A stretch of DNA of 64,000 nucleotides, from contig JADDTR010000040.1 of NCBI GenBank assembly GCA_015345905.1, forward strand, positions 1 through 64,000, in the 5' to 3' direction. Positions 34,100 through 46,229 of this stretch are shown here, piece after piece (the first letter of the stretch is position 1; each line of letters starts with the position of its first letter). Under the pieces are notes generated by a model. It did not search any database, had not been told where the DNA came from, and saw only the letters and a program-made list of their open reading frames with translations. The DNA comes from Aotearoamyces nothofagi (Eukaryota > Ascomycota > Leotiomycetes > Leotiales > Tympanidaceae). Made by a program: the position numbers and the translations under genes.

Positions 34100-36065
34100 A
34101 TGTCTCTGGCGATGGTATGGGAGAGCTTGCAACCTCAAGTATCGACGCTTGGGAGCTCCAAGTCGAGCATCCTCAGCCAGGCTCTTTTGGGCGCTGGGCT
34201 GTTTGGGGCATACGTTGTGGTTACAGTGATGCACCGCCTTTACTTCACTCCTCTGGCCCAGATTCCCGGCCCCAAGCTCGCCGGTAGGTTATGTGCTCAG
34301 GCCGGCATGGCTCATGAAATGCTATCCCTCATCCCGTTCTAACGCCCCGAAAATTTCCAGCTGCGACTGCGCTATATGCCTTCTATCACGATGTCATCCG
34401 CGGCGGACAGTACGTCTGGGAGATCGAGAAGATGCACAAGCGCTACGGTTCGTAGCTTGATGTTCCCCAGATCCCGCATCACCTGAAGCAAGAAGCAGGG
34501 CCCATAGTCCGCATCCGTCCCGACGTGCTCCATATCAACGACGTGGGATTCCTCGACCAGCTGTACACCGGTCCCAAGAACCGCCGCGACAAATACAAGA
34601 TCGCCATCAGCGGTTTCGCCTCGCCTGGTGCCGCTCTCGGCACTACGCACCACGACCTCCACCGCACACGCCGCGCTCTTTTGAATCCTTTCTTTTCTAA
34701 GCAGAGCGTACGCCGTATGGGGCCTATGGTTGTGCGGACCATGCAGAAAGTCCTGGGCAGGCTAGGCCAGCAGGCGGAGTTGAAGACGCCGCTCGATGTG
34801 AACATCCTTTACTGCGCGACGACGAGCGATATTATCAGCGAGTATTCATTCGGAGAGAATCCGAACAATCTCGACCGCGAAGACCTGAATGAGGCTTATT
34901 TTAAAGCGACTAGTGAAGGGGGGGAAGGATATCACTTGGCATCTTATAATCCGTGGCTAGTCCCCACGTTGACGGCTTTGCCGATCCCTGTAGTGAGGCT
35001 TGTGATGCCAAAGGTTGAGGTTTTTCTTCATTTGGTAGAGGTGAGATAGATAGCATGGGATAATTTTCGTGATTACTCTCTAATGACACTTTACAGAGGC
35101 TGCAGGCACAGTTGGACAAGATGAAGGCTGCAACGAAATCGGGACATGAGGTCCCCCCGTCCATCTTCTCGGCTCTCCTCAGCGGCAACGCACCCGAGGC
35201 CGAGAAGTCAGATGAGCGTATGCTGGATGAGGCACGCATTCTTCTCAGTGCCGGTACCGACACAACCTCCAAGACGCTCTCCGCTATCACATTCCATCTG
35301 CTGGCGAATCTAGACAAGCTCACAAGGCTGAAGAGAGAGCTCGAGGAAGCCATCCCAGACGTCGAAAACATGCCCGATGTGGCCAGGATCGAGGCCCTGC
35401 CTTACCTTGTGAGTATGAGGAGATGAAGCATGATATCGTCAGCTTACAGTCTCCAGCGTGCTGTCATAGAGGAAGGAATCCGTCTGCACCCCGGGGCTAG
35501 TCTCCGTCAAGAAAGAGTCGCTCCCGACGAGAATCTCGTTTACGAAGACAAGAAGAGCGGCAAGAAATACATGATCCCTAAAGGCGTAAGTGGACGCCAT
35601 CTGCTGGATGTGATGTCTGGGCACATATACTAAAAGCTCCTCTTCCTCCACCAGACCGCAATCGGCATGACGGCCCCTCTCCTAAGCAGAAACGAAGACA
35701 TCTACCCCTCACCCCGCGAGTTCCGGCCCGAGCGCTATCTCGAGAACCCCAGGCTCGACAGGTACCAGCTCGCCTTCTCGCGCGGCACGCGGAGATGCCT
35801 CGGGGTAAGCACGCCGACGCCCGGACCCGGAGGGTGGGCTTGCTGACTGACGACGCAGATCAACCTCGCTCACCAGGAGCTTTGCGTTGTTCTCGCCGGC
35901 ATATTCAGGACGTACGACGTGTACGATGCCGCCCGAGGCCAGGAGCAGGGCCGGACGCTGCAGCTGTTCGAGACGACGAGGGAGAACGACGTCGATATGT
36001 ATGCGGACCACGTAACCCCCTTCTGCAAGCCGGGGTCGCTAGGTGTCAGGGTGCAGGTGAGGTGA
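34100..36065 (+). CDS. Cytochrome P450 (trichodiene-oxygenase-like family)
   Basis: ER-anchored haem monooxygenase. Seven exons: 34100-34283, 34361-34447, 34499-35040, 35097-35408, 35457-35585, 35655-35804 and 35859-36065, giving 536 residues with all phases consistent. The N-terminal membrane helix (LLGAGLFGAYVVVTVMHRLY) is followed by PLAQIPGPKLA. The [20 protein letters not shown] and ALLNPFFSKQSVRR segments resemble fungal CYPs related to trichodiene oxygenase. The I-helix is AGTDTT with the acid at D326. The ExxR motif is in EEGIRLHPG, then FRPERYL. The haem loop FSRGTRRCLG has cysteine near C466. The substrate is unknown, probably a terpenoid or polyketide intermediate. It is related to the P450 at 61.9 kb. 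Confidence 0.92.
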
Positions 36066-36448
36066 GGGGCACGATCGCGGTTGGTGGGAAGCTAGCACCT
36101 GTAAATGACGGGGCTGGTTTCCCGAGGCTTTCATGGCAGGTTCAGGAGATGCAGTTATTATATATTCCAAATCTTGGGAGATCCGCCCAGAAGCTGCCGT
36201 CGTGATATGACAAAGCCGCAAGCACCGTGCTCTGTTTAAAAAAAAGTTACCGCAATGTACCGTGCGTCCAATTCAAGTTTGTCAAGATGCGCGCCCAATC
36301 CAGCTCCTCCTCGGACCCCCCTCCCGCGCTCCGCATCTCGGTATCAAGTTACAGCAGAGCAGAAAGGCCCTGCAGATCCAGCCTCGGCCATCTGAATCCC
36401 CCCCCCCCCCCCCTCCTCGCGAGACCCATAACAGCACCCGAGACAGAC
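36066..36448. other. Intergenic between convergent P450 and MIOX genes
   Basis: 383 bases containing a run of 16 C at 36398-36413 and an 8-base A run near 36237-36244. No gene is seen. Confidence 0.4.
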
Positions 36449-37469
36449 CTACCAGTCGATAACCTTCTGCGGAAAGAACTCGTCGATGAGCTCCAGATAG
36501 TAGGGCTAGACAGCGAGGCAGCAGCGCGTCAGCATCCGGGGTTCCGGCGGGGGGGGAAGGGGGTAGGAGGACGCATGGGGTCGCGCGCGCACTCACCTTC
36601 AGGTCGGCGGCGCTGGGGGCGTCGTCGGTCTTGCTGTACAGGTCGTAGGGGTTGAAGGCCCTGACGGCGTCCAGCAGGGCCCAGTCGTCGGCGCTCATGA
36701 GCCGGCGGTAGGCGCCGGCCGAGTGCCACGGGTAGAAGCTGTGGTAGCGGATCATGGCCAGGGCCTCGCGGGGCAGCGTCGACTGGTGGCGGACGACGTG
36801 GTACAGGTACTCGTCGTGGCCCCACGAGAGCATGACCTTGTCCAGGCCGCAGCCGGCGGCGTAGATGCCGTCGCGCGTGCCGTAGACGGCGTGCGCGGCG
36901 TCGGGGTTGGCGGCGAAGCTGTCCGGGTAGATGTTGGCCGGGTCGAAGGCGCAGCCCACGGGGAAGGTGTCGCCGACGACGTCCCACTGGCCCTGGGCGC
37001 CGTAGAAGAAGAGCAGCTTGCCCAGGTCGTGGATCAGGCCCGTGAGCTGCATCCAGCGCGGCTTGCCGTCGCGGCGGATGGCCTCGGCCGTCTGCAGCAG
37101 GTGCTCGATCTGGCTGAGCGACGTGTCGGGGTCCGAGTCGTCGATCAGCGCGTCGAGGCGCTCCATGGCCTCCCAGACGCTCATGCGGGCGCGCGTCCCG
37201 AGCCCGAAGTCGCGGCGCGCCGCGAGGTTGTAGGCGACCGTCTGCTTGGTGTGCTGCTCGCGGTAGAAGTCCTTGACGCGGTCGCACGTCGTCTCGTACT
37301 GGCGGAACTGCGTCTTGTCCTTCTCGGCGTCGAACTGGGAGGCCGACAGGGCGGGCTGGGCCTTCAGCGCCGCCTTGAGCACGTTGACGGCGTCGATGGA
37401 GTCGGATAGGGATTCCAGGGCCCGGCCGTCGCGCTCTGTCCGCTGGGGGGGTGTGGCAGAGGGTGCCAT
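36449..37469 (-). CDS. myo-Inositol oxygenase (MIOX)
   Basis: Cytosolic non-haem diiron enzyme that opens myo-inositol with O2 to D-glucuronate, the entry to the glucuronate route. Exons are 36597-37469 and 36449-36505 (91-nt intron, phase 0), giving 309 residues, the normal family length. The second exon supplies the family C-terminus PYYLELIDEFFPQKVIDW. Expected iron-ligand motifs are present in order: LIHDLGK, VMLSWGHDEYLYHV, IRYHSFYPWHSAGAY and AFNPYDLYSK. FRQYETTCDRVKDFYREQH is the conserved N-terminal block. The gene is extremely GC-rich at third positions, producing long false frames on the other strand. It is convergent with the P450; the Zn2Cys6 gene upstream on the same strand could regulate it, but that is only inference from position. 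Confidence 0.95.
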
Positions 37470-38332
37470 TGTGGTGGGTTATCGTTCCAAGGCGACGCGG
37501 TGATGGCGTATCGAGTACAACGATGGCTCGGATAGGGGAACGCTTCAACGATTACGCTTGATTTCGGCCAGGTGATATCGGATGATAGAGCACTCGAAGG
37601 TCTCAAGAGTCCAAGAGTTGGAGTCGACATTTTTATACCTCTCGGACTCTGACCACGCAGCCAATCCTCGAGTAGGCAGATGTCCCATTACTGTTCCATG
37701 GCAGGACTGAGGTTGCATAGTGGGGCCGACGTCCCGTGGTGGGACTAAGCGGCCGATGATCTGTAGCTTCGGCTCGGGGTAAATCCCCATTCTCGCCCGG
37801 GGTAAATCGCCGTATTTGGATCTCTTCTCGCCGCACCGTCGCGGAACAGCGGCTGAGGCGTAAATTCAATCGGGCAACCCCACATGAGCAAAGATGCGCG
37901 CAGCGAGAGAGGCTGCGAGACGCGGGGCTGTTAAAGCGCAGTGCGTTCCGTAGAGCGAATGTATTTAGACAATGCCATCATAGCCTGCAATGCGGAGGAG
38001 CGGAAGGGTTGCCGTGTGGGGGGGAGCCCGTCGCCCAGAATTGCCTTATCGAGACCTTATCGCCGATCGTTCTTGGCGAGCGCTGAGAATTGCCACATGG
38101 GGACCGTGACGTAGAAGGTCGCTGTGTGATCAATGCAGCAACGTGGGATACGCACTGCTGGCTGTGTTCTACGCGTCTTTCGACAAGACGATGATGTAAA
38201 TCCAAAATCAGCAGGAGGCCTGCCTGCGTAAGCTTTTGCTCTATCGAGACTCGGCGGCTATAAATACTGCCGCCGCCCCCTTCTAAGTAATGCCGTACAA
38301 CGCGGTATCATAGCAATAATAGTAGTATCTCA
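37470..38332. other. Gap between MIOX promoter and regulator gene end
   Basis: No gene is seen in 863 bases. TATA-like words occur near 37630 (ttttatacct) and 38260 (ctataaatac). Ordinary composition otherwise. Confidence 0.4.
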
Positions 38333-40708
38333 TCAGTGTTCGGACCAACCCCACGCCCTCCTTAACTGTTCCTGGACCGCCGCCGTAGGTCTTGCATGTT
38401 CCTTCTCTGTAGTAGCAAGCACGTCCAGAATTGCATTTTGATCTACCAGATCAGTAAAGAGGTCGCCACCTATCTCGGCATGGTCAGTTTGTGCTCGGGG
38501 GAGTGGAGCTTTGAGAGCGGGAGACGTACACAGCGCAATGCACATGCAAGCAGTAAAGATTCCAGGCGGTGTATATCTATTGGATAGCCCAATGCCACAT
38601 GAGGTGCGTATGCACGACTTGACATATTCCTGTAGTATGGGTTAGCACGCGAATTGCTACAATGCTACAGTGCACAACTGGGATACACACCTCCATTGCC
38701 TGAACTTCCGCCTTTCGGCTACCCCCAACTCGCGGCAATTTGGGATTGAAGATGGCCAGAAGTATCTGGGCAAGGATGTGATGTTGCACTCCAATTACTA
38801 GACCACGTTTCGTCAAATCATCTGGCAGAAGGGTAGGTTCTGGCAATACTGACCGTGACAGGTATTTTCATAGCACTGCTCTGGGAAGGGTTTCAGTAGG
38901 CTCAGATCCGCCTCCTGATAGAAGGTCGGCATGAATGTCAACGGCCGAGAATCCTCCCATTCCTGGTTCCAGGAGCTCAATTCTTCCCAGTCTGGAGCCG
39001 GGGCAGGTCTATCTCCAAAGCAGAAGTTTAATACGTCAGCACAGTGAACTATGGCTCGGTTGGCCCATTCAAAGTCACTGGCTGGCTTCATGGAGCGGTC
39101 AACATTACAGTGAGAGAGGTTTAGTTGGATTGGTTTCTGATGGATCACGGCGCTGTAGATCTCTTGTCTCAGACCAACCCAAAAGGCTGCCTCGCTCAGA
39201 CTCCCACCTCTAGAATTTGGGTCTCTGGCATTAACAAATGTTTGGATGCCCATCATATGCCCTTGGGTGTCTGAGCCGGCAATTGACACTGGAAGCGAAA
39301 CTCAGTACAGACTGAATTGAAGAGCCAGGAGAGGAAGGTATACAAATAAAAGATTGCATACCGTCTATTTCTTCCAATACTCTCAGAATAATTGTGGCTG
39401 CGAACAGACTTTCGTCTGATATCGTAACAGCATCATTCATCTTTACAATCAAAACGTCCAGACACTCTTGATGATATCTATTTGATGCGATAGGATCATA
39501 AAAAGTAACCTTATTCAGGTGTCTTGCCGATAGCGCGAATATTGCGTTTAATAAAACAGGACAGGTCCCAGCCCTTTGAGGGACATACACCTGAAAATGC
39601 CGCATCGGATCACATAAATCAAGCTGAGAGGGATGTTAGCATATACACTGTAAGCCTGCTTTGACGTTGGATATACCCATGTCGCAAGGTTATGAACATA
39701 ATGTCTCAGAAGAAAGGCTTCTTGACGATCGGTGAGTGGCCAAACTGGTTTGTTGAGATAGATTTGAGGGTTTAGCAGGCTGGATAGCTTATTCCCCTCT
39801 GGGTCACGCATGTGCCCTTCTAATAGATCCAAACCATTATTATTAGTTGGCCCGGTGAATGGCCTAGAATTAGTCAACGGCAACAAATCCGGAACGCGAG
39901 ATAGCCCTAGGTATTGTGATTCCATGGAGTGCTCGGGCGTGTGATGTGCGACATCTCCTATCCGGGCCAATGATACGGCTGCGTCACGTTCTGCCGGTGA
40001 TGGCTCATGCTCTGCCTGTAATGGTTGCTCTAGCTGCGATGGTTGTTCCAGCGACGAAGTCTGGTGTGCAGGACTCGATAGGCCAAAGTCTACAGACGTG
40101 CCATCTGATGACAGAGCTGCTTGTTCCGAGACAGAACCCTCCTCAGACTCAGAGCCATCGCCAGTGGACAAGGCCTGCGTCTCATCGATAAAGGTCACTG
40201 CGATCTTAGCCACTGAGATATCCCCTCCGTCCTACAAGGGACCAGCAGACGGCAGAGAACTGCGTCGCATCTCTACCGATGCAGCGGTTCCCTACCCGAG
40301 TCCGGCGACGTCGCAGAGGCGGACTGGAGCAGCTTACCTGACTTGGGGCTGCTCACCCACACTTGATTCTCAGCAAAGCCGCCTTTCGAGCGTCAGCGTC
40401 CGCATTGTTGTTCGCACCCGGGCCCTGGAGGGCGTACCTTTATGGAAGCGGTACTTGAAGTCCGTGACGCATTCGCGACCGGAGCTCTCGCATCGTCCGC
40501 AGACCGGTGTAGCGTGGTCGCCTGTACCGTCAGCCGCGGCAGCGGAACCAAAAAAGGCACGACTCCGTGCTCACATTTGACGTGCCGGGCGATGCATGCC
40601 TTGCTAGAGGGCCAGAGGGGTCAGCGGCGCCGCCTGGGCTGTGGGAGACAGCTGCGCGTGTGTTTTGGAAACTTGCCATCCTGATCTGGGTCGGGCTCGT
40701 GCAGTCAT
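38333..40708 (-). CDS. Zn2Cys6 regulator with Fungal_trans_2-type domain
   Basis: Nuclear transcription factor. Ten exons are proposed: 40677-40708, 40575-40603, 40438-40521, 40338-40382, 39677-40212, 39362-39623, 38854-39288, 38691-38797, 38530-38629 and 38333-38469, giving 588 residues with every phase consistent. The zinc cluster is assembled over three exons: C11, C14, C21, C29, C32 and C39 (spacing CX2CX6CX7CX2CX6C; SGCKACIARHVKC then PVCGRCESSGREC). FKYRFHKG and FAENQVWV follow, as usual after the cluster in this family. The first intron has a GC-AG boundary (gcaagt...ctctag). The body has WLDLCDPMRHFQVYVPQRA and AIFALSARHL, typical of PF11951 proteins. The fourth intron is 125 nt. Targets are unknown; MIOX and a P450 are adjacent. 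Confidence 0.85.
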
Positions 40709-43700
40709 GTCGCGCGGGCGTCGAAAGTCTCCAAGGCCCCGCCTGGAAGCAGCCGGAGGTTCCCAGGTCGTGGACGAGCGAGCGACGAGTCGACGGCGGT
40801 CGGGCGAGGGAGGAGGCGGAGACGCCAGGGACGTGCCAGCATTTAAGTAAAAAGCGCCGCGGGGTGCGGGGCAGCCACCCCGGCCGTAGCGGGCCTGCTA
40901 CCCCGCTCTCCAAGGGTTGCCTGCTCTCTGCACGCACAGCGCAGCGGCCAATTGGGTCGCGCCTAATTCATACCGTGCCGCACGTGACTGGCATCCAGGG
41001 CAAGACGCGTGTGCGCTGGGCATGATGCTAGGGAAGGGTTTCTGGAGGGAAATATACCTTGAAGGACTTGCTAGTATCATATGAAGCCTTGGGGTATCGC
41101 ATTGTCGAGGCATGGGCCTGAAATTGATGACATCGCGCAGGTGGCAAAAATGTCCACAGACAGTGTACATATAATTATATTACAACAACTTATAATTAAG
41201 TTCTAAAATTCCAGACAATATGGTACGTACCTCTCCAGTATTTTATTTCCAAATCGCAAGAAAGCTGTTGGGTGCTTTGCACTGCTCGGCTTTAGGCCTT
41301 CAGGCATCGAGAATGTTAGCGGCGTCAGGTGATACTCGCTTATCGAGCACCAGCTCTTTCTTCCAACCTTAAGGCGTTTTAGCACCCCTTTACGAAGCAT
41401 TCCTGCATCATCCAGAGCCCATCAGCTGATCCCGTGAAAAGCCCGTGAAGCTTCATCAAAAAAAACTCCAGCTATTTATCAGATGATTGCAATATTTACA
41501 AACAGAAGTAAGTAATTACATACGAGTCTTCTGATATCCACTGCTACCCTACTCCCCTCGCCGTGACAATACAGTAATAGTACGGTACTTGAGCCGTGGG
41601 CAGCTAGCTACGGGGGGCAGCTCTGCACTCATAATTACATCACAGCACCGAGCACAGCCGCGGACGTACAGTGCAGGCCAGGCCAGGCCAGGACAGGCAC
41701 CCACTCCAGCGCGGGCCACCGGTGCCTGCGCGCCTCAGGACGCACGGTGCCCGGGTCTCGACGCCGGCATCGACATCTGCATCGGCGTCGACGGCGTGCG
41801 GATACGGTATACGGCGTGCTGTGTATCGTCATCGGGCAGCCGTGCTCTTTGCTCTTTGCTCCATGCTGTTCTGCGTTGCGCGACACTGGGTCCCCTCTGG
41901 GGGCGCTCCGTGTGTCACTGATCCGTCGCTCGCCCAAGGCGTGATGGAGCCCGTGCGCCGGCCGTGGCTGCTGGCTGCTGGCGCGGGCCGATCTCGCTGG
42001 CGGCCTTTCCTTGCCTCGTATCCGTTTGCGCCGGCGCACAAAGTGGTTTGTGCAGCGCAGCGCGGTGCTGTGCTGCTCTCGCTTCAGGACCTTGCTCTCG
42101 GTTGCCCAGCGCCTCGGCTACTACAGGCCCTGCAGGCGTACAGTAGCAGCGAGCGACGGGGACTGCTCTGCCACGAACGACGCCGGTGCTGGCGGGTTAG
42201 ATTATACTACTGTATGTTGCTGCAAGTCGGATGGGCGGGGCAATCTCGCAGAGCGTGGGTTCGGGCATCGTGCGCCGCCGCGGATCCGGAGACCTGCTGA
42301 GATTTGCTGGGCCGCGCTGATTGGCGTGCGAGGCGTGGGAGCAGTGCGGGCGGTGCGAGGTGCGCTCAACATGTCCCGATCGGTGCATCCGCCCCGTGGT
42401 GGCCCTCCGTCACTGGGCGGGCGGGGCCAGGTGCCAAGCGACAGACGCGTGTAATCAGGCGTAATCAGGTGTTCGAGACTGCCATCCTCGCGCGCCCTGC
42501 CCTGCCTAGGGGCCCTTTTTCCGCGAATAATCTAATCAGATGAGATTGATAAAGTCGATAGCGCGAGGGGCGGCGATTTGGGAGCTGTGGGGCGGCGAGG
42601 GGGCCCTGCCTGGGTCCAGCCCTGCCCAGCGCGCCCCGGCGGGCGTCCAATAGTCTTTGCTGGGAGGATCTGATAAAGGCTAGCGGCTTGGCGGCTCCCA
42701 CGGCACGCTCCCATCTCGCCTTGCCCGCGCAGGATCCTCCCCGCTAGCGGCTCGCGAAGGGCCTAGCGGCTGCGCTCCTCGGCGCCCGGCGTTCAATGGC
42801 TGGTCGGTTCTTCTGGTACGTTTGAGTAACAGCCAGTCCACTTGTGGTGTGTCCGCTCGACTACATCAAGTCTGTCAGTATGTGCTACTGCTACTGCGTT
42901 ACTACAGCATGGCGCGCCCACACGGCCGGCGACAGGCGGGACACTGCCACCCAGGCTCTCCATCACCTGTCGACAGACGGCCGCGGGCACGGGACCGGGA
43001 CCTGGACCTGGACCTGGACGGCAGCACTCGGACTCGCCCCGCGGAGCCGCCCAGCGCGCTGTCCTCGCTGCCTATATGAGCGCGGCGTCGTCGACGCAGA
43101 GCTCGCAGAGCTGGGCACCGCTCGCCCCCGGCGCTTCCCGTGGCCTGCGATCAGGTGGTGCCTGCCAGCGCGCATCGTGACGGCCGAGCGACAGCAGGCA
43201 CGGCGCCGGACTAGGCAGGCACCCACGGCAGCAGGCCAGCTCCTCAGGTCGATGTCAGGCCCAACTCGGCAAGCTTCTTCCTTAGGCTGGCAGCCCGCGG
43301 CGGCCGTTGCCTGCAGCCTGCGCCCATCGCGACGCTAGACCGCTCCAAGCTCCTCGCGCCAAGCCGCTTCTGCGCCGGTCACGCCGCCTGGGAGGTGGGA
43401 GGGGGGTTCTTTCTTTGGACTGCAGACGAGACTTGCGTGCGGTGCGGGTGGGCTCCGTCGCCCGATACAAGCCAGCAGAGGCGGGCGAGGTGGATGGGGC
43501 AGCCACGGCGGCACAGGTACAGCACAGCGCAGTGCAATACAATACAGTACAGTACAGCGAAGCGACCACGGCATGCTGAGTGCCTAATGCAGGTCCGTCC
43601 GCTGGCCCCAGGCAGTGCGTGCCGTCGCCGTCCTGCCCTGTCCTGCCCCGTCCTGCCCGTCCCTCCTTCGCTTCTCTCTCTCTCTCCACTCGGCCGGCCT

Positions 43701-44072
43701 GCCTGCCCGCCCTCGTGCCCGCCCTGCCCTGCTGCCCTGCTGCCAGCCAGCTTCAGCTGTAAATCTCCGGCATCCCGGTCTCGTGCTCCTTAGGCAGCAT
43801 CTGGCGCTGCCAGGGGACGCCCGGTAGCTGGGGCGGCGAGGCAGCGAGGCGGCGAGGCAGCGAGGCAGCGAGACCACCAGCGCGCTCAGTCACCCGGCGG
43901 CTGTTATAAGTATCAGCCCAGCTCGCCGTCTGGGCGCCCGTCTCTCCTCTCTCTCCTCCCTTACTTACCTCACAGCCTGCCAACCTCTGCCCGTCGCCGC
44001 CTCACCTCCAACGCTCGCTCATCTAGATCCTCATATATACACACACTCGTTTTTGTTAGAGATCTCATCACC
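40709..44072. other. GC-rich gene-free region with short repeats
   Basis: About 3.4 kb with no recognisable gene on either strand. Most of 41600-44000 is very GC-rich and yields many overlapping open frames in all six readings, none with family resemblance. Local repeats include ggccaggccaggccagg near 41679, cagtacagcg/atacagtac words at 43510-43560 and gcgaggcagc words at 43840-43872. The final 170 bases are a probable promoter and leader of the next gene: a TATA word at about 43905 and a strongly pyrimidine-rich start region (43940-43960). A small AT-richer part at 41160-41560 is unexplained. Confidence 0.45.
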
Positions 44073-45212
44073 ATGCTCGCTGCTTCCTATCTTGCTCTCG
44101 GCTTGGCTGCCGCTGTTGCCACGGTCTCTGCCCAGGCCCCGAGCCTCGTGCAATTCGGGGATTATGAGATCGCTGCTATCCTGAAGCGTGCCGACACCGA
44201 CCTCACTGTCGGAAGCCCCCTCTACCAGTGCCATCTCTACTGCGGTAAGTCCCGGAACTTCTCTACCCATCCATCTGGCCTCCATCCCGTCTCTCCGTGC
44301 TGATCAATGCCAGGCGATGCCATCATTGCCAGCCGCACCACTGGTTACTGCACCAACGCCACCTTCCTCGGCGACTATGCTTTCTGTGTTGACTGCGCCG
44401 GATCTGACAGCGAGGACATCTGGCAATACTACGGTACCAGCTTGGCTGCCGCCGCTGCTGATTGTGACGGTCTCCAGACCACGGCCAATGCCGGATCGAC
44501 TTACTTGACCAACCACGCCATTGCTTCTGCCGCCGCCGCTGCGTACTCGACCAGTGCCGCTGTAGCTGCCACCACCACCGCTGAGGCCGCTGCCACTTCC
44601 GCCGCTGCCACGACTGCCGCTGCTACTACTGCCGCTGCTGCCGCTACCTCGACCGCTGCTGCCTCAACTGCCGCTGCCGCTGCCTCCACTGCTGCTGCTT
44701 CATCCGCAGCTGCTGTTGCCGCTTCTTCAGCCGCTGCTGTTGCCGCCTCTTCAGCCGCTGCTTCTTCAGCTGCTGTCGCTTCCACTGCCGCTGCTGTTTC
44801 TTCAGCTGCCTCCAGTGTTGCTGGTGCGTCTTCTGCTGCTTCTTCCTTGGCCGCTACCACCGCTGCTGTCGTCGGCGTCACTGCCACCGATGTCACTGCC
44901 GTGACGGTCACGGTTACATCATGTTCATCTACCAGCACTGCAGTAGCTAACACAATCTCTTCCGTCCTCTCAGTTGCTTCCTCGAGCGCTTTTGCAACCA
45001 GCGTCAGCGCCGGTTCAGCATCATCAACCGGAAGCGCAAACTCCACCGTAGGTTCCCCCCTTTTCCCCATCCCTCTCGAATATCCCCCCGCATCCATACT
45101 AACACCAACCCAGTCTACCACCACCGCCTTCACCGGCGCAGCAGGCCGCACCAGCCCTGCCTTCCTCGGCGCAGCCATGATTGCCGGCGCAGCCTACGTC
45201 GCCTTTGCTTAA
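44073..45212 (+). CDS. Ala/Ser/Thr-rich secreted protein with Cys-containing N-domain, probably GPI-anchored
   Basis: Predicted extracellular or wall protein. Exons are 44073-44244, 44314-45047 and 45114-45212, giving 334 residues. A signal peptide (LALGLAAAVATVSA) is followed by a small domain with paired cysteines (LYQCHLYCGDAI, TTGYCTNATFLGDYAFCVDC, IWQYYGTSL), a pattern seen in many fungal secreted proteins of unknown role. Residues about 140-250 are almost only Ala, Ser and Thr, likely O-glycosylated. The C-terminus is small-residue-rich and then hydrophobic (FLGAAMIAGAAYVAFA), fitting a GPI signal. The last intron (66 nt, branch actaac) is a multiple of three without stops, so retention would add 22 residues. 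A 24-base T run lies downstream. Confidence 0.85.
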
Positions 45213-46229
45213 GCGGCAACACCTTGCATCTAATCAAAACCATTAAGCATATTATAATCTAATTGCCCTTTTTTTTTTTTTTTTTTTTTTTTAATAAAAA
45301 AAATCACGGGGCTTTATTAAACGGGGGTTCTATTTCACTTCTTGTAAATGTAATTAATAACCGGGCCCGGGATGGTAAATTCCACTCGCCGAGGCCCGCC
45401 AAACCCTATAGGAACAGCATAGCCATTAGTCTCATATGAAAACCAGATGTCGCTGTGTATATATATATATATATATATGAAATTGACCATGATTATTGCT
45501 CTGTCCCCCCCCCCTCACGAGTGCTCTTTCTTTTCTGCAGAGAATGAATGAATGCATGCTCTGTGATCTTTTTTTTTTTCTTCTTCGATTGTGCGTGCCG
45601 CGGCCACGTAAGATTTATTTTCGGCACTCCCCGTATCAACCCCCCCCATCCTCCTCCCGTTCCGTCTCAGGCAAGCAGGCAGGCAGAGAGCGCCGAGGAG
45701 AAGAGCAAGACGCCATCCGTCCCCCGGCGAGAGCGCGAGGGGGTACGGACGGACTCTTGAGCCGGGGGCCAGGAGCCAGGAGCCAGGAGCCGTCCGCAGT
45801 CGAGCCGGCAGCAGTGGCGGATCACGGGGGGCGGCATCTCTCAAGAGGGGCATGGCACGTGCAGGGGGGGGGGGGGGGGTCGATCCGATCAGACCGACGG
45901 CCAGCAGCCAGCAGGGTCACCGCGTCACGTGACTGCTCAGCGGCATAGGTTTGGGGGAGGAAGGGGGGGGGAGACTCGGTTGGGGATTGTTGGCGCGTTG
46001 CTATCTAGCTCGCTGCCAGCTAGCTGGTGGCAGTGCAAAAGGGCAGGGTGTCTCGGGGAGACGCGCCATCTATATCAAGTACCGGGTTTGAGAGCCCGCT
46101 GAAACGCCCACGCCATGGTATATATCCGCCGACGCCCGTCCGTCCAGCTCGCTCCTGAGCAAGGCCTGTTTGAGCACCGGGACCGATTGATCCCGTATCC
46201 TTTCCTGTTCTGCATTCGCTTCGCTTGGT
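45213..46229. other. Intergenic with simple-sequence tracts
   Basis: No gene is recognised. Tracts: 24 T at 45269-45292, (TA)n at 45458-45478, a C run near 45505-45513, three copies of aggagcc around 45770-45790, and 16 G at 45864-45879. This lies between the secreted-protein gene and the 3' end of the Gtr2 gene. Confidence 0.5.

Noticed and set aside
36529-37548. 339-codon minus-strand frame and a 228-codon plus-strand frame over the MIOX gene
   Set aside because: Both are products of extreme third-position GC in MIOX; the MIOX frame carries the family motifs in order.
41671-42300. Cys/Arg/Ala-rich open frames in the GC-rich region
   Set aside because: Several overlapping frames on both strands are equally long, as expected from GC-rich sequence with few stop codons; none resembles a protein family.
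44501-45178. Long minus-strand open frame of Ala/Glu/Val-rich sequence
   Set aside because: It is the antisense shadow of the Ala/Ser repeat of the surface-protein gene; it has no start context or family resemblance, and the plus strand has a signal peptide and good splice sites.
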